This document shows positions 1 through 11,575 of a stretch of DNA of 64,000 nucleotides, in pieces (the stretch's first letter is position 1; the number at the start of each line of letters is the position of its first letter). The notes under the pieces are model-generated. The model saw nothing but the letters and a program-made list of their open reading frames with translations, ran no database searches and was not told the origin of the DNA. The position numbers and the translations under genes are program-made. This DNA is from Cephalopachus bancanus (lineage: Eukaryota > Chordata > Mammalia > Primates > Tarsiidae): contig JAPVLO010000277.1 in assembly GCA_027257055.1 (NCBI GenBank), positions 4,588,001 to 4,652,000 of the forward strand. Direction: 5' to 3'.

Positions 1-1426
1 CGTCCTGCTGGCCATCGAGAGTTCCAAGGTCACCGCAGTCTGGAGTTGCCTGGTAGCTACCCTCCTTGCCAGGAAGCCGCCCTCCTAAACCCGCAAAGGG
101 GCTGAGTCACGAAACCACTTGCTCAGTTGTGCTGAAGAAAGAGAAAGATCGTTCCTCATCTCACTCCCCAGTTATAGCCATGAAATCCCAAGCACGTGGT
201 GTGGAATAAGGTGGGGAGGACACGGATGAAGAAACACCAGCGACATCCAGAGATGCCAGGGCCTAGTAAATGAAACCAGATGCTGGTCTAACATCCTGGA
301 CTGGATTCCCGAGAGAGACTGTCAAATTCCCTTCCACTCCCAGAGGCTGAATGAGCAACTGTCAGGCGTGGCACCCAGAGGAGAGGATCCCTGTGTTTGA
401 AGGAGGGCAGAGGGGATTAAGGTCAATATGTAAGGCCCCTCCTAGCTCCAGGGTTCAGGGCATCCGGGCTAAGACACAGCCGGCTTTGCCTGGGACCCTG
501 CTTATCTTCCATGTATATTTACAAGGCAGAGAGGTCAGAGAAGTGCTTGTTTTGAGAGGAGAACCCCCACGTATTAGAAGATTTACGAGATCTACTCCAG
601 AGCCCAAGTGTCCTCAGCCCGAGCACTGCAGTCCTGCACCATTCCAAGCCTCCTTGGCTAAAAAGCCGCATCCAGTTTGCATCCCTGAGCAGACAGTTGC
701 TGACGGCTGGAGCCAGCCTCCTGTGGGACAGACGCCCTTGTCCTCCCTCCTCCCATATGCTAAGGAGCCAGGAGCTGAGCCCTGAGGGGAACAGCAGTCG
801 GAGGAGGAGACACCCCCAAGGGGAGAGGTGAGTCCCTTGTTCCCACCCCCCCAACAGATACAAGGAGGCTTTCAAGTTCACGGTCCCTGAGCCCTACTTG
901 GCTGTTGGTGAGGCATCTTCAGCAACATGTGGGGACCCTCAGAGCTGACCCACACACTGCCGGATGGACTGCTGGTCCCCAGGGGTAGGAGCTCACAATG
1001 ACGGGTGTCCACAATGTGCGCCACCATTATGCCCATTTAGGTGTGTAGAGGTCGCATCTGGCCAATGGTGCAGCCAGATTCCAACCTCGCTCCTGAGTCC
1101 AGAGCCAGCATTTTTCCACCCTCTCCGCAGGAATCACCACAATATTGGGCTCCATCCACATTCCCTGATCCTCCCAGGGCCCAAGGAGGCAAGTCGCTTC
1201 AGCCCTTAGAGGGGTGTGGATGCCTCTTTGGGCTTTTCTGGTAGTGAAGACCAGAGACTCATCCAGGTAACTTCAAGTAATGAGGGTTTCTGGTGAGAAT
1301 GCCCAAAGAGACTTTGGGAGGCCAGGACCCACAGTACAGGCTGGCCTTGCATAGCTGGGCTTCTGAGTGGAAGGTCACTTGGAATCCATGGCCATTCTGG
1401 GGGCTACTGCCATAGGGTACAGATTT
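1..1426. other. SCARA5 intron, unique sequence
   Basis: No repeat or exon recognised. Short open frames on both strands have no domain or collagen Gly-X-Y pattern. Upstream SCARA5 exons should lie further left, outside the window. Confidence 0.5.
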
Positions 1427-1732
1427 GGTTTTTTTGTATTGTTTTGTTTTGTTTGAGTTGGAGCCTCACTCCGTCGCCCAGGCTGGAGTGCAGTGGCATG
1501 CTCACGGCCACCCCAGTGTCGACCTGCTGGGCTCCGGCGATCCTTCCACCTCAACCTTCCAAGTAGCCGGAACTACAGGTGTACATTACCATGCCCGCTA
1601 ATTTTTTATTTATTGTAGAGAGGAGGTCTCACCAAGTTGCCTGGGCGGGTCTCAAACCCGCGAACTCAGGCAATCCACTCGCCTCAGCCTCCCAAAGTGC
1701 TGGGATGACAGGCTGAGCCACCGAGCCCGGCC
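1427..1732 (-). mobile_element. Alu SINE
   Basis: Antisense full dimer: T-rich stretch with TTTTG units, then GAGTTGGAGCCTCACTCCG, ending GCCACCGAGCCCGGCC. Confidence 0.9.
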
Positions 1733-2129
1733 AGGGTGCAGATATTTGCTGTCATGGCTCCTTTCCAACATGGCTTCTTGGCTCCACCATCCCTGCCTCC
1801 TCTGTCCTTTTGCTTTTGCTTCTGCTCAGCTCTCTCCATCCCCAGTTCAGACTCCCGAGAGAATCCAGGTGGTCCTGCTGACCTTCTTCACAGGGGCTTG
1901 GGCAGAACTTCTGAACCAGACCAATCACTCGCGGCTTTTCTCCACATGTAAGAACGTCCCTGCAGCATATACTTGATCAGCCCGTCAGGTGCCATGGTCT
2001 GATCACATCTGATGTCAAGGACAGACATGACTGGACACTAGTGGAAAGGACAGATTTTCATCAGCAATAACTACTGCAGTGGGGAAGAGTCCCACGTGAA
2101 CGGAGCGTAACTTCGACTGGCATATGGGA
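1733..2129. other. Unique intronic stretch
   Basis: About 400 bp between two Alus. Nothing recognised beyond short chance open frames. Confidence 0.4.
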
Positions 2130-2143
2130 GCGATTAGTATTCT

Positions 2144-2546
2144 TTTTTTTTGTTTTTTTTTTGAGTTGGAGTCTCACTCTGTTGCCCAGACTGGAGTGCA
2201 GTGGCCGCTCCCGGCCACCGCAGCCTCAACCTGCTGGGCTCCGGCGATCCTTCCGCCTCAGCCTTCCGAGTAGCCGGAATTACAGGCATGCACTACCACG
2301 CCCAGTTGATTTTTTGATTTATTGTAGAGATGAGGTCTCGCTGCCCAGGCGGGTCTCGAACCCGCGGGCTCAGGCAATCCACTCACCTCAGCCTCCCAAA
2401 GGCGCGGGATTACAGGCTGAGCCACCTTGTAGAGGTGAGGTCTTGCCAACTTGCCCAGGTGGGTCTCGAACCCGCGGGCTCAGGCAGTCCACTCACCTCG
2501 GCCTCCCAAAGCGCTGGGATTACAGGCTGAGCCACCGAGCCCGGCT
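2144..2546 (-). mobile_element. Alu SINE with a duplicated left arm (three-armed)
   Basis: Antisense Alu of about 400 bp instead of about 300. After the normal right arm and left arm (ending GGCTGAGCCACC near 2,426) a second left arm begins at GTAGAGGTGAGGTCTTGCC and ends GCCACCGAGCCCGGC. Flanking copies of GCGAYTRGTATTCT at about 2,130 and 2,547 look like the target-site duplication, so the extra arm was probably part of the inserted unit or arose inside it. Confidence 0.85.
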
Positions 2547-2561
2547 GCGACTGGTATTCTT

Positions 2562-3464
2562 AAAGGGAAAATGAGAGATTAGGGAGAGGGGGAGAATGGG
2601 GACTTGACAGACTCAGGGAAGTGAAAAACTCTAAGAAGTGGGAAGGGGGTGAGTCCACATGAAACCCACCTGGGTTTGGTAGCCGACACTTATTAAAGTG
2701 AGGCTCTGCCCTCCCACAGTGGCTATGGGACAGGGGCCCTTTCGACAGGTGTTAACTGGAGCCAGCGGGACATTCTTTGGACAACCTTGTGTTTTCATAG
2801 GCAGGCACTGTAAGGCGGGATAAGGTTATCTTGGGGATGTGGCCTTGAGCTGTTAGAAGCTGTGTCCGTGCTTTGTTCACGGCTTTATAGGCCAAGGTTG
2901 AGGCCCAGCTGAGAGGCGGGCTTGGAGGAGCCTGGCTAGATTGTGGCCAAGGAGCGAGTTTTTGTCACCATCCCCTCAACCACCCCGAGAAGCCCGTGTG
3001 ACAGTGAAGGAATGTGGAAGAGAGAGTGTCTTGGTGCCTCTGAAACTTAAGAGAACACTGCACACCTGGGCTGGCCCCCGCCGGTCCCCCCTCTGACTCA
3101 GGCCCCCCCCCGTACCACTCCATCCCTCGAGTCCATACCTGCCTGGAACTGCCTGGAACTGCCTCGCAGCTCGTTGTGTTCAAGGAAGAGACAGGATGAC
3201 ACACCCAGAGCTCGCACAATCCAGGCCTGGCGATCACTCAGCGATGAGGAGTCTAGAATGGCCTACAGAAAGGCAGCACAACAGATGCCACCCAGGCTTC
3301 TGCGTGTGATCTCCGTGCTGGGACAGGACTGTTCCTGCTCCTCCCACCCTGAGCTGGGGGGATCCATGGGTGGACACAGCACCCATTCTGAACAGCCGGA
3401 CACTGAGGGTTTAGACTGGAACCAGGGAGGGACAGGAATCCTGAAGCCTCAGAAGGGAGCTCTC
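2562..3464. other. Unique intronic stretch
   Basis: About 900 bp without a recognised repeat or exon; a tandem CTGGAACTGC duplication occurs near 3,140-3,165. Confidence 0.4.
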
Positions 3465-3794
3465 TTATTTATTTATTTATTATTATTATTATTTTTTTTT
3501 TAATTTTATTTTGAGTAGGAGTCTCATTGGCACCCAGGCTGGAATACAGTAGCACACTCACGGCTACCACAGCCTTGACCTGCTGGGCTCCGGCGATCCT
3601 TCCGCCTCAGCCTTCCAAGTAGCTGGAACTACAGGTGCACGCCACCACGCCCAGCTAATTTTTTTTTGATTTATTGTAAAGGTGAGGTCTTGCTAAGTTG
3701 CCCAGACTGGTCTCGAACCTGTGGCCTCAGGCTCTCCTCAGGCCTTGGCCTCCCAAAGTGCTGGGATTACAGGCTTGAGCCACCACGCCTGGCC
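3465..3794 (-). mobile_element. Alu SINE
   Basis: Antisense dimer with a TTTA/TTA simple repeat expanded from the tail; ends CCACCACGCCTGGCC. Confidence 0.88.
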
Positions 3795-4094
3795 AGAAGG
3801 GGATTCTGATTGTGTCCGCTCACACATGCATTCCTCCATTGCCCTCTGGCCCATCACATCATCATGTATTTAGCGCTCTCGGACACCAGATATGATGCTA
3901 AGCATTCAGGGGCCATGGACAAATGAAACATATCTCTCTTCACAAGGGAAAATAGCACACGTGCATGTCGACCCTCACAGATCAAGAGCATATCTGGAAC
4001 TCTCAAGCAGTGCCCTCTGGTCCTGGGAATGCCAGCCTGTCTCTGCCGTTTAACCTCAAACCAGCTTCTCTCAGTATGGTGGTTTGGTACTTAA

Positions 4095-4255
4095 CTTGGC
4101 CAGCATTGGAAGGAGCAGTGGTCTAGAAGGAGAGGGCCTGGCATCCCAGTAAGGGCTAGTTACTACCTTTCTCCTGACTTCAGTTTTCTCATCTCTAACT
4201 TAGGGGTTTGACCTAGGAAGTCCCTGAGTTCTCTGCTAGCTCCAACATTCTGTGG
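4095..4255 (+). repeat. MIR SINE relic
   Basis: Diverged MIR-type text: TTTCTCCTGACTTCAGTTTT followed by CTCATCT and a CTAGCTCCAACATTCTGTGG end. Confidence 0.5.
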
Positions 4256-4261
4256 TCTCTC

Positions 4262-4395
4262 TTAATTCATTTTAGGCTGTTAGTTCATCTGGGGCAAGGA
4301 CAAAGGCGACATTCATTTGTCCTTGCATCCTTAGTGCAATCTTGGAATGTGGTAGGAATTCTGCACATGCGTCGCACTGAATAAATGAGTAGTTG
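4262..4395 (+). repeat. L2 LINE 3' end relic
   Basis: Resembles the L2 3' end: GGGGCAAGGACAAAG, CCTTGCATCCTTAGTGC, and CACTGAATAAATGAGT. Confidence 0.5.
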
Positions 4396-4445
4396 AAAAG
4401 AGAAATACAGACATTGATAAAGATTTGTATAAATGATTACTATAA

Positions 4446-4719
4446 GGGCTGAGCACAGTGGCTCATGCTTATAATCCCAACAGGGATGGCTTGAGCCCAG
4501 GGAGTTTGAGACCAGCCTGGGGGACATAGGAAGACCTCGTCTCTACAAAAAATCAGAAAATTGGCTGGGTGTGGTGGTGCATGCCTCTTGTCCCACCTAC
4601 TCAGGAGACTGAGGCTGGAGAACTGCCTGAGCTAGGAGGTTGAGGCTGCGGTGAGCCATGATCATGTACTGCACTCCAGCTTGGGTGGCAGAGTGAGACC
4701 CCAACTCAAAAAAAAAAAT
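4446..4719 (+). mobile_element. Older Alu SINE (AluJ-like)
   Basis: Starts GGCTGAGCACAGTGGCTCA, ends CCCAACTC plus A tail; part of the left arm is deleted. Confidence 0.88.
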
Positions 4720-4820
4720 TAATACAAGTAATGCAGCTAAATTGACCCAAATCTAAACACAGGAAGTAGAATTATCCTGGACTTCAATTAATATTATCAG
4801 TTTCCTCAAAAGTTAAGGCT

Positions 4821-5115
4821 AGACCGGGCTTGGCGGCTCAGCCTGTAATCCCAGAACTTTGGGAGGCCGAGGCGAGTGGATTGCCTGAGCCTGCGGGTTC
4901 AAGACCCGCCCGGGCAACTTGGTGAGAACTCGTCTCCACAATAGATCAAAAATTAGCCAGGCGTGGTAGCATGCACCTGTAGTTCCGGCTACTTGGAAGG
5001 CTGAGGCAAAAGGATTGCCTGAGCCCAGCAGGTTGAGGCCACAGTGGCTGGGAGTGTGCCACTGCACTCTAGTCTGGGCAACAGAGTGAGACTCCAACTC
5101 AAAAAAAAAAAAAAA
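4821..5115 (+). mobile_element. Alu SINE
   Basis: Full dimer, flanked by the target-site duplication AAAAGTTAAGGCT on both sides. Confidence 0.93.
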
Positions 5116-5346
5116 GTTAAGGCTGGCTTATCCTTCCCCTGCCTAGAATCATTGGCATGTTCATTTTCAAGTACTAACTCACCATAGCCCATAGCTGTGC
5201 TTCCCCAGGGCATCCCTGCCTTCTTGGTTCTCCCATAAGACTCAGGAAAAGCCAAACTGTTTCTGTGAATTTTAGGTAACAGCACTGCAGATCCGGGGTT
5301 AAAGTCATTGTTGTTCATGCAACTGCCCCATCAAAAAGGCATCTTG

Positions 5347-5634
5347 AGCGGGGCTCAGTGGCTGTAATCTCGCGCTTTGGGAGGCCGAGGTGAGTGGATT
5401 GCCTGAGCCTGTGGGTTCGAGACCCCCCCCCCCGGGCAACTTGGTGAGACCTCATCTCCACAATAAATCAAAAATTAGCCAGGCGTGGTAGCACACGCCT
5501 GTAGTTCCGACTACTTAGAAGGCTGAGGCAAAAGGATCGCCTGAGCCCAGCAGGTTGAGTCTACAGTGGCTGGGAGTGTACTACTACACTCCAGTCTGGG
5601 CGACAGAGTAAGACTCCAACTCAAAAAAAAACCC
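5347..5634 (+). mobile_element. Alu SINE
   Basis: Full dimer with a small deletion at the start; flanked by AGGCATCTTG duplications. Contains a run of ten C at about 5,426. Confidence 0.92.
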
Positions 5635-5719
5635 AGGCATCTTGCATTAAAGTCGCAACGTGGATTAGTGGACCCAGCTCAGAGGCCTCGTGAAGAATGA
5701 AGGGTTCTGGGGGAAAGAG

Positions 5720-5900
5720 GAGGGTGTAGATGGAGAATTGACCCAAGTGTTAAAAAAGCTCAGGTCCCAGCTCTTCTGCTAGCTATGGGATGACTTGCAT
5801 AAGGCATATCACCTCTCTGGGCCTCTGTTCCCATGGGTGTTGTGTCATCTTCAAGTCTCTTGCAACTGGCAAATTCTGCGCTCCTCTGTCATTTGTGATG
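5720..5900 (+). repeat. MIR SINE relic
   Basis: MIR-type order: CCCAGCTCTTCTGCTAGC, GACTTGCATAAGGC, CACCTCTCTGGGCCTCTGTT. Confidence 0.55.
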
Positions 5901-6497
5901 ATTGGAAAAGCCCAAAGACTGTGTCACAGTTCCCTAAAAGTAGCCTCAAACACTAAGTAATGGGACATCTGTTGCCCACAATTAAGCCGATGGAAGTTGT
6001 TGCCACTGATATCCTCGCAAGCTGCTGTACTTCCTAGTTCAGATCCATGCCTTCCTTGTTCTTCTCCATTACCTGGCCCCATCTGTGCCTCAGCCCCAGC
6101 CTCTCTACCAGGGAACTAGGTCAGGATTTGAGAGATCTGGGCCCTGGTGCAGGGGAATGCCTGAGAGCAAAGGGATTGGCCCCAGGGCGGCCTGGGGAAA
6201 GGGCAGGGTTGGTACAGCAGCTAGGAAGTTGGGAGGCAGGTCCTGTGGTCTGTGGCTGCAGGAAGGCAGAAAGCTCCAAGCTGAGGTTAGAACCACTAAT
6301 GCTCCAGAAACCTCGTGGGCCAAATGATGACCCCTCTGATCTAGCAGACAACAAGGCATAGCCAGAGGGGCCAGTCTCCTGCCCTAGGTTCCTTTGTATC
6401 ACTTTCCTCCCCTAGGGCTATATAGCATGCCACTCTGGTCTGGGCTGTGATTTAAGAACACTTTTCTTAGTCTGCTTCTTTGTATAAATGGGTAGGA
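5901..6497. other. Unique intronic stretch
   Basis: About 600 bp with no recognised repeat or exon. Confidence 0.4.
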
Positions 6498-6498
6498 C

Positions 6499-6800
6499 TG
6501 GCCAGGCGCAGTGGCTCAGGCCTGTACTCCCAGCACTTTGAGAGGACGAGACAAGACGATTCCAAGAGTCCAGGAATTCCAGTCTAGCCCGGGTAACATG
6601 GCAAGACCTTGCCTCTACAATAAATCCAAAAATTAGTTGGGTGTGGCGACTTGCACCTGTAGTCCCAGCTACTTGCAAGGCTGAGGCAGAAAGATCGCCT
6701 GTTCCCAGCAGGTCGAGGCTGCAGTGACCGAGATGGCGGCACTGTGCTCTAGCCTGGGCGACAGAGTGAGACTCTGACTAAAAAAAAAAAAAAAAAAAAA
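6499..6800 (+). mobile_element. Alu SINE
   Basis: Full dimer, GGCCAGGCGCAGTGGCTCA start, long uninterrupted A tail. Confidence 0.92.
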
Positions 6801-7025
6801 GGTCGAGGGGGGGGTGGGGGAACCTCTGTCACAGAGTGTGGAGGGGACTGTTTCCAGACCCAGCTGGAGTCTGCTTACCTGATGCAGTAAAGCCAGCCAT
6901 CCCTGCTGAGGTTTTGCAGCAGAAGAAAGGAGGAGAGGAGAGTGCCTGTTTACGAAGAGCCAAGCAAGAGGCATCCAGCATCTCACACTTAAGACCCAAC
7001 CTCCTCAGTGGCTTACAAACAAGGG

Positions 7026-7922
7026 ATTTTTTTTTTAATAATATATATTTTTTATTTTAAAGTTGTGGGGTATAGTTAAGGGTGAGGTATATAGATATTC
7101 ATTGTGCAGGTACCCTTGTGGATGAGGTGTACCCCCTTTCCCAAGACAGATGTTGACTACCGTTAATCCCACCTCCCTTCCCCTCCCTGCCCCCCCATAG
7201 TTTCCCGCCACTGTCAATCCTTTTCTTATAGTATTACGGTAGTTGTTCAAGGTCCACTTATGAGTGAGAACATGTGATGCTCAGATCTTTGTTTCTGTGA
7301 GAGATCACTCAGTATTATAAACTCCAATTCCATCCAGGTTGCTGCAAAATTCATGGTTTTGTTCTTTTTTATGGCTGCATAATATTCCATTGTGTATATG
7401 TACCACATTTTTTAAATTCAGTCCTCTTTTGATGGACAGCATGGTTGGTTCCATGATCTTGCTATTGTGAACAATGCTGTGATAAACATACGTGTGCAGG
7501 TATCTTTTTTATAGAGTGATTTGAGTTCTTCAGGGTATATTCCCAGTAGGGGGATTGCGGGGTCATATGGAAGGTCGATTTTTAGAGCTTTTAGGAATCG
7601 CCACACTGATTTCCACAGAGGCTGTACTAGTTTACACTCCCAACGGTTAGAAGTATTCCCTTTTCGCCACATCCTCTCCGGCATCTGTTATTTTTTAAAT
7701 TATTGATAATAATGGCCATTCTGACTGGAGTTAGGTGGTATCTCAGTGTAGTTTTAATTTGCATCTCCTTGGTGACTAGTGAAGTTGAACATTTCTTCAT
7801 GTGTCTGTTGGCCGCTCGTATGTCTTCTTTTGAGAAGTGTCTGTTCATATCTTTTGCCTACTTTGTAATGGAGTTGTCTGTTTTTTTCTTTTCAGCACGT
7901 TTGAGTTCCTTGTAGATCCTTG
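7026..7922 (-). mobile_element. 5'-truncated L1 LINE (ORF2 C-terminus and 3' end)
   Basis: Antisense L1. The left edge is a T run, the complement of the poly(A) tail. Minus-strand frames at 7,418-7,684 and 7,627-7,848 show L1 ORF2 C-terminal text such as [20 protein letters not shown] and [19 protein letters not shown]. Perfect 11-bp duplications ACAAACAAGGG at 7,015-7,025 and 7,923-7,933 mark target-primed insertion. ORF2 is broken by frameshifts. The 3' end differs from the human L1PA consensus, so it is a lineage-specific subfamily. Confidence 0.93.
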
Positions 7923-7933
7923 ACAAACAAGGG

Positions 7934-8420
7934 TTTTAAAGGCAGGGGTACGTTTTGGGAAAGCAGAAGTTATAGGCAAAATCGTAAATCAATACATGGA
8001 GGTTATACATGGGTTTGGACTAGAAAGGAGGGCTGTCTGGAAGGGCTTACAGGTCATAGGTGGATTCAAAGACTCTGATTGGTTAAGGAAGCAAAGCTTT
8101 GTCTAAAACTTAGGGTTGGCAGACAGGAATGTTAAGGTCTGGCCTTTGGTCACGATCTCCTCCAGGCCCCTCAGGAAGACACGTAGAACAAAGAACAGTG
8201 ATCAGAGTTCAGTCCGCACTTCCCCCTTATCCGAGGTCGGTGTGCCAGTGGATCCATTTGGCGGGGTTCTGGGCTTGTGAAAAGCAACTCGGAGACATGT
8301 TGAGGTGTTGCTTTCAGTTTCTCTAGGGAGCCAAATGTCTTGTGACGCTAACTTCCTTGGCTGTTGGTTTCAGCTGCTATTATCTTCCTGCTTATCAAGT
8401 TGCTCGTGTACTTGTCAGGG
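7934..8420. other. Unclassified, possibly old LTR sequence
   Basis: The L1 above interrupts sequence that continues here. It has the texture of a mammalian LTR (CTCTGATTGGTTAAGG, CTCCTCCAGGCCCC) but I cannot name a family. Confidence 0.25.
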
Positions 8421-9084
8421 CTAGCTAAGTGCCTGACTTGCCCTGGAAGGAACTCGAGACTTTTCTTTAGTTCCACGCTTGGGGAGGGGGCGGCAGGCCC
8501 CTAAGAGGAGTCCCTGCTCTGTCTCAGGTTCGTAATCCCCAGTTCTAGGGCAGCGGGGAAAAGAGGAACAGAGACCCAGCCCTGTGGACATCTGGGTGTC
8601 CCTGCTATGGGGAGACAGGGTGGGTGTTTCAAGGAAAAGCTCTGCCCGAGACTTGTAGGCTGGGGGCTGGAGAAGCTACGTGAGAACAACGTCCCCCTTG
8701 TCCTCCCTGTTTTTCCTGAGAAATGGCTACTTGGCGTTTCCCTTAGGGTTGGGTTTCCCAGCCAAGAGACAGAACCGGGGGGGGCCAGCCTGTGGTAAGT
8801 ACCTCTGTGGGCACATGGACCGGTAGACCCGGGTCTGTAGGCTAGGGACCCAGAACAAGAGGGAAGGGGTGATGGTCTCCGCACCCAGGGCTCTCACCGG
8901 TGAGTCCCAATATCCTCATGGGAGCTGAGTGGGAGGGGAGGGCTTCCTCCGGGTGGTTGATGGTCATTGTCGTTTTGCTCGGGAAGGATTCCCTAGGGCT
9001 CACTGACACAGACCCAAAGGGGCGGTGAAGAGGTCCTTCAGGCAATGTGGGGCGGTTGTTAGGGGATGTGGCTGCAATGTCGAA
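8421..9084. other. Unique intronic stretch
   Basis: GC-rich unique sequence with no recognised repeat or exon. Confidence 0.4.
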
Positions 9085-9098
9085 AGCCTGGGTCCCAA

Positions 9099-9248
9099 AT
9101 CAGCTGGGCACATGGCTGTGGTTCCAGCTACTTGGAAGGCTGAGGCAGAAGGATCACCTGAGCCCAGCAGGTCGAAGCTGTGGTGGCCGTGAGCATGCCA
9201 CTGCACCCCAGCCTGGGCGACAGAGACTCCAACTAAAAAAAAAGAAAA
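9099..9248 (+). mobile_element. Alu right-arm-only insertion
   Basis: Begins at the exact start of the right arm (TCAGCTGGGCACATGGCTGT) and ends with an A tail. Flanked by near-perfect AAAGCCTGGGTCCCA duplications, so it inserted as a half element. Confidence 0.9.
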
Positions 9249-9262
9249 AAAGCCTGGGTCCC

Positions 9263-11150
9263 ATTGCTTCTCATGAACTCTCTTGCCCTTTGTGCTCTAA
9301 CTGGACCACCCCTTCTTGCTAAGGGTCTAGGAGTGCCTGAGTTGTATACCACCAAGAATCCTGGCCTCCCATTTTCCTTGTGTCAAAGAGAGAAGTCTCC
9401 CTGACCCCAAGTAGCCCCACGTGCCCTGCAGGGACCCCCTGGTGAGGCATCTGAAGAAGAAGATCCCTGGACTACCAAGAAGTGTCCTTGGCGGGGGGTG
9501 GAGGGGTCACAGACCAGGCCGAGGCAGCCTCTGAGGCGCCATGTCTGATTAAGTGGGGGATGACACATCTGTGGGGTGAGAGCATTTCCGAGTGGCGGTT
9601 GGTTGCTTGGTGGGAAAGCTTTGACCTGGGACAGACACTGCTGGCAAAAAGTGGAGCTTAAACCCTCTGCCCACAGAAACCCAAGCCTCTTTCACAAGTC
9701 ATGACATCCTTTTCGGGCTAGAGCAGGGTCACTGTTGGAGGGTGTTGATGATTGCCCAAGCACAGTGCTGGAGGTGGCCTCGTCATCTGGGCCTGGGAAA
9801 GGCTCCTGCCTGCCTGCTGGCCTCGGCTGTCGCTCCTCGGGGGCAAAGGAGGCCAGACACGCAGGGCACAGAAAGCCCCTTGGATAGTCCAGGCTCCTGA
9901 ACTGGGGCGGGCTCCACCATAAGCAGGTCACATCTCAGCATACTGTTTCCCAGGAAGGCAGCGACAGAGCTGAAGTTTTTTGGGGGTGGGAGGCAGGGGC
10001 AGAAAAGGATGTAGAAAGCACAGCTTAGGGTCCTATTCTTTGAGACTGAGCTAGAATGAAAAACGCCATCTGATTTGTGCGAGTCCGGTTTTCAGAATCG
10101 TTTTGACCTCGAGCATGGATAAATCCTCTGCCATGGGGGGAAGTCCTGAGTCTGGGAGATCTGGGGACAAGTAACAAGCGGCAGGTTCCTGTGTTTGATG
10201 AGCCAACATGGGGGTCTGGGTGGGGTGGTGACTTACCCAGTCTCGTCAAGGTGCTCTCTAGTCCTTTTTCCCCTTCATGGGCACTTTTCAGTCCCTGACA
10301 TCAGTGTGGTCCTAGTGGGGAGGGGGTGCTTACCCTACTTGGGGGCCACGGGGAGTCCTGGGGGCCATGACTTTGCTTTGTACATGGGGAGCACGGACCA
10401 TGGGCCAAGGACATCCCTGAAATTGATGGTGTAATTATAGTTACCATATGCTTCCAATTTCTTGAAGTTGCCTGTTTCCAAATAATTCTTCTGTCACTTC
10501 CATATACATTGAAACCTCCTGAAAACTTCAACATTTTAGCATCCAAATGACATTTTCCAGACTTCCTCCAGAACCCACCATAGTCATACGATGGACCACG
10601 TCCCAATCCCCTCATTTGGGATGTAGAGTCATTGTGCCAGTAGCCTGAGCCCTGAGTCCAGAGCCCAGAGCCATCTCACAAAGGGAAGCCAGCGAGTGAG
10701 TGATTAGAAGGGCTGTGCTATTGTAAAGAGGGTGTTGGAGCCGTGGGTGCCCTCATGGTGGATTCTCCATTCAGGTTCCCCCAAAGCGCTGGACTCTGGG
10801 GAGCTGTGTCTTCCAGGAAGCGCCTGCCCGCTTGGGTCCATATTATCAAGTGAGTTCATCCATTCAGGCATGTCTTCATTTGTGCCGACTGGGCACCTCA
10901 GGCCATGTGATCCTCGCAGTTATTATCAGTGTCCTAAGAGAGTAAATAGGCAACCATGGCAGGAAGCAATCGGTACATCCATGGAAGGGGCCAGGTGTGG
11001 GGACCAGGGAGGCCTTTCTGGGAGACAAGATATGTAAGCTGAGATTTAGAAGACAAGAAGGCTTAGGCAAGAGTACAGAAAGAGGACTCTCTGAGGTGGG
11101 GAGTCCATGTCCTTCCTCAGCTTGTTCATGTCTCTGTTCAAGACCTTCCT
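9263..11150. other. Long unique intronic stretch
   Basis: About 1.9 kb with no confident repeat or exon. A GCAGGGACCCCCTGGTGAGG segment near 9,428 resembles a collagen codon run but the frame closes at once. Diverged L2- or L3-like text lies near 10,850-11,050. Confidence 0.4.
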
Positions 11151-11156
11151 TCTCCA

Positions 11157-11400
11157 GACACCTAGCGTGACACCTACCCTCACCCTCAATTCCCTTCCTT
11201 CTCAACCCATCCAACATGGCGCCTCCCCTCGCCATCCACTCCCTTCCTTCTCTGCCCATCCAAGATGGCGCCTACCCTCACTCTCCACTTCCTCCCTTGT
11301 CCCCCTGTCTAAGGTAATCCCTGCACTCACTCTCCACCCTCTTCCTTGCCCCCCCATCCAAGGGGGCTCCTGTCCCCACTCTCTGCTCCCTTCCTGTGCT
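11157..11400 (+). repeat. Minisatellite, about five copies of a 49-bp unit
   Basis: Pyrimidine-rich tandem repeat. Successive units start near CCCATCCAACATGGCGCC (11,207), CCCATCCAAGATGGCGCC (11,256), CCTGTCTAAGGTAATCC (11,305) and CCCATCCAAGGGGGCTCC (11,354), with a more diverged unit before. On the minus strand it gives a repetitive open frame (11,202-11,429), an effect of the repeat rather than a gene. Two units carry AANATGGCGCC, close to a YY1 site. Confidence 0.85.
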
Positions 11401-11469
11401 TCTGTTCCCATCTGTTCACTTATCACCACATGGCCATGGTTGTGTTTGTTTTAGCTTGATTGCTAGTCT

Positions 11470-11575
11470 CTGCCACTGGGATGTTGGCCCCATAAGGGCA
11501 GGGACTCTGTTCATGGATGCGTCGACAATTCCAACAGACGCTAAGTCGTTTACTTGGCTACATGAATGAGTGAAC
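11470..11575 (+). repeat. L2 LINE 3' end relic
   Basis: GGCCCCATAAGGGCAGGGAC then TCTGTTCATGG and ATGAATGAGTGAACG, typical of L2 3' ends. Confidence 0.5.

Noticed and set aside
9420..9480. Possible collagen exon of SCARA5
   Set aside because: GGGACCCCCTGGTGA looks like Gly-X-Y coding but the frame meets a stop at once and no splice sites fit.
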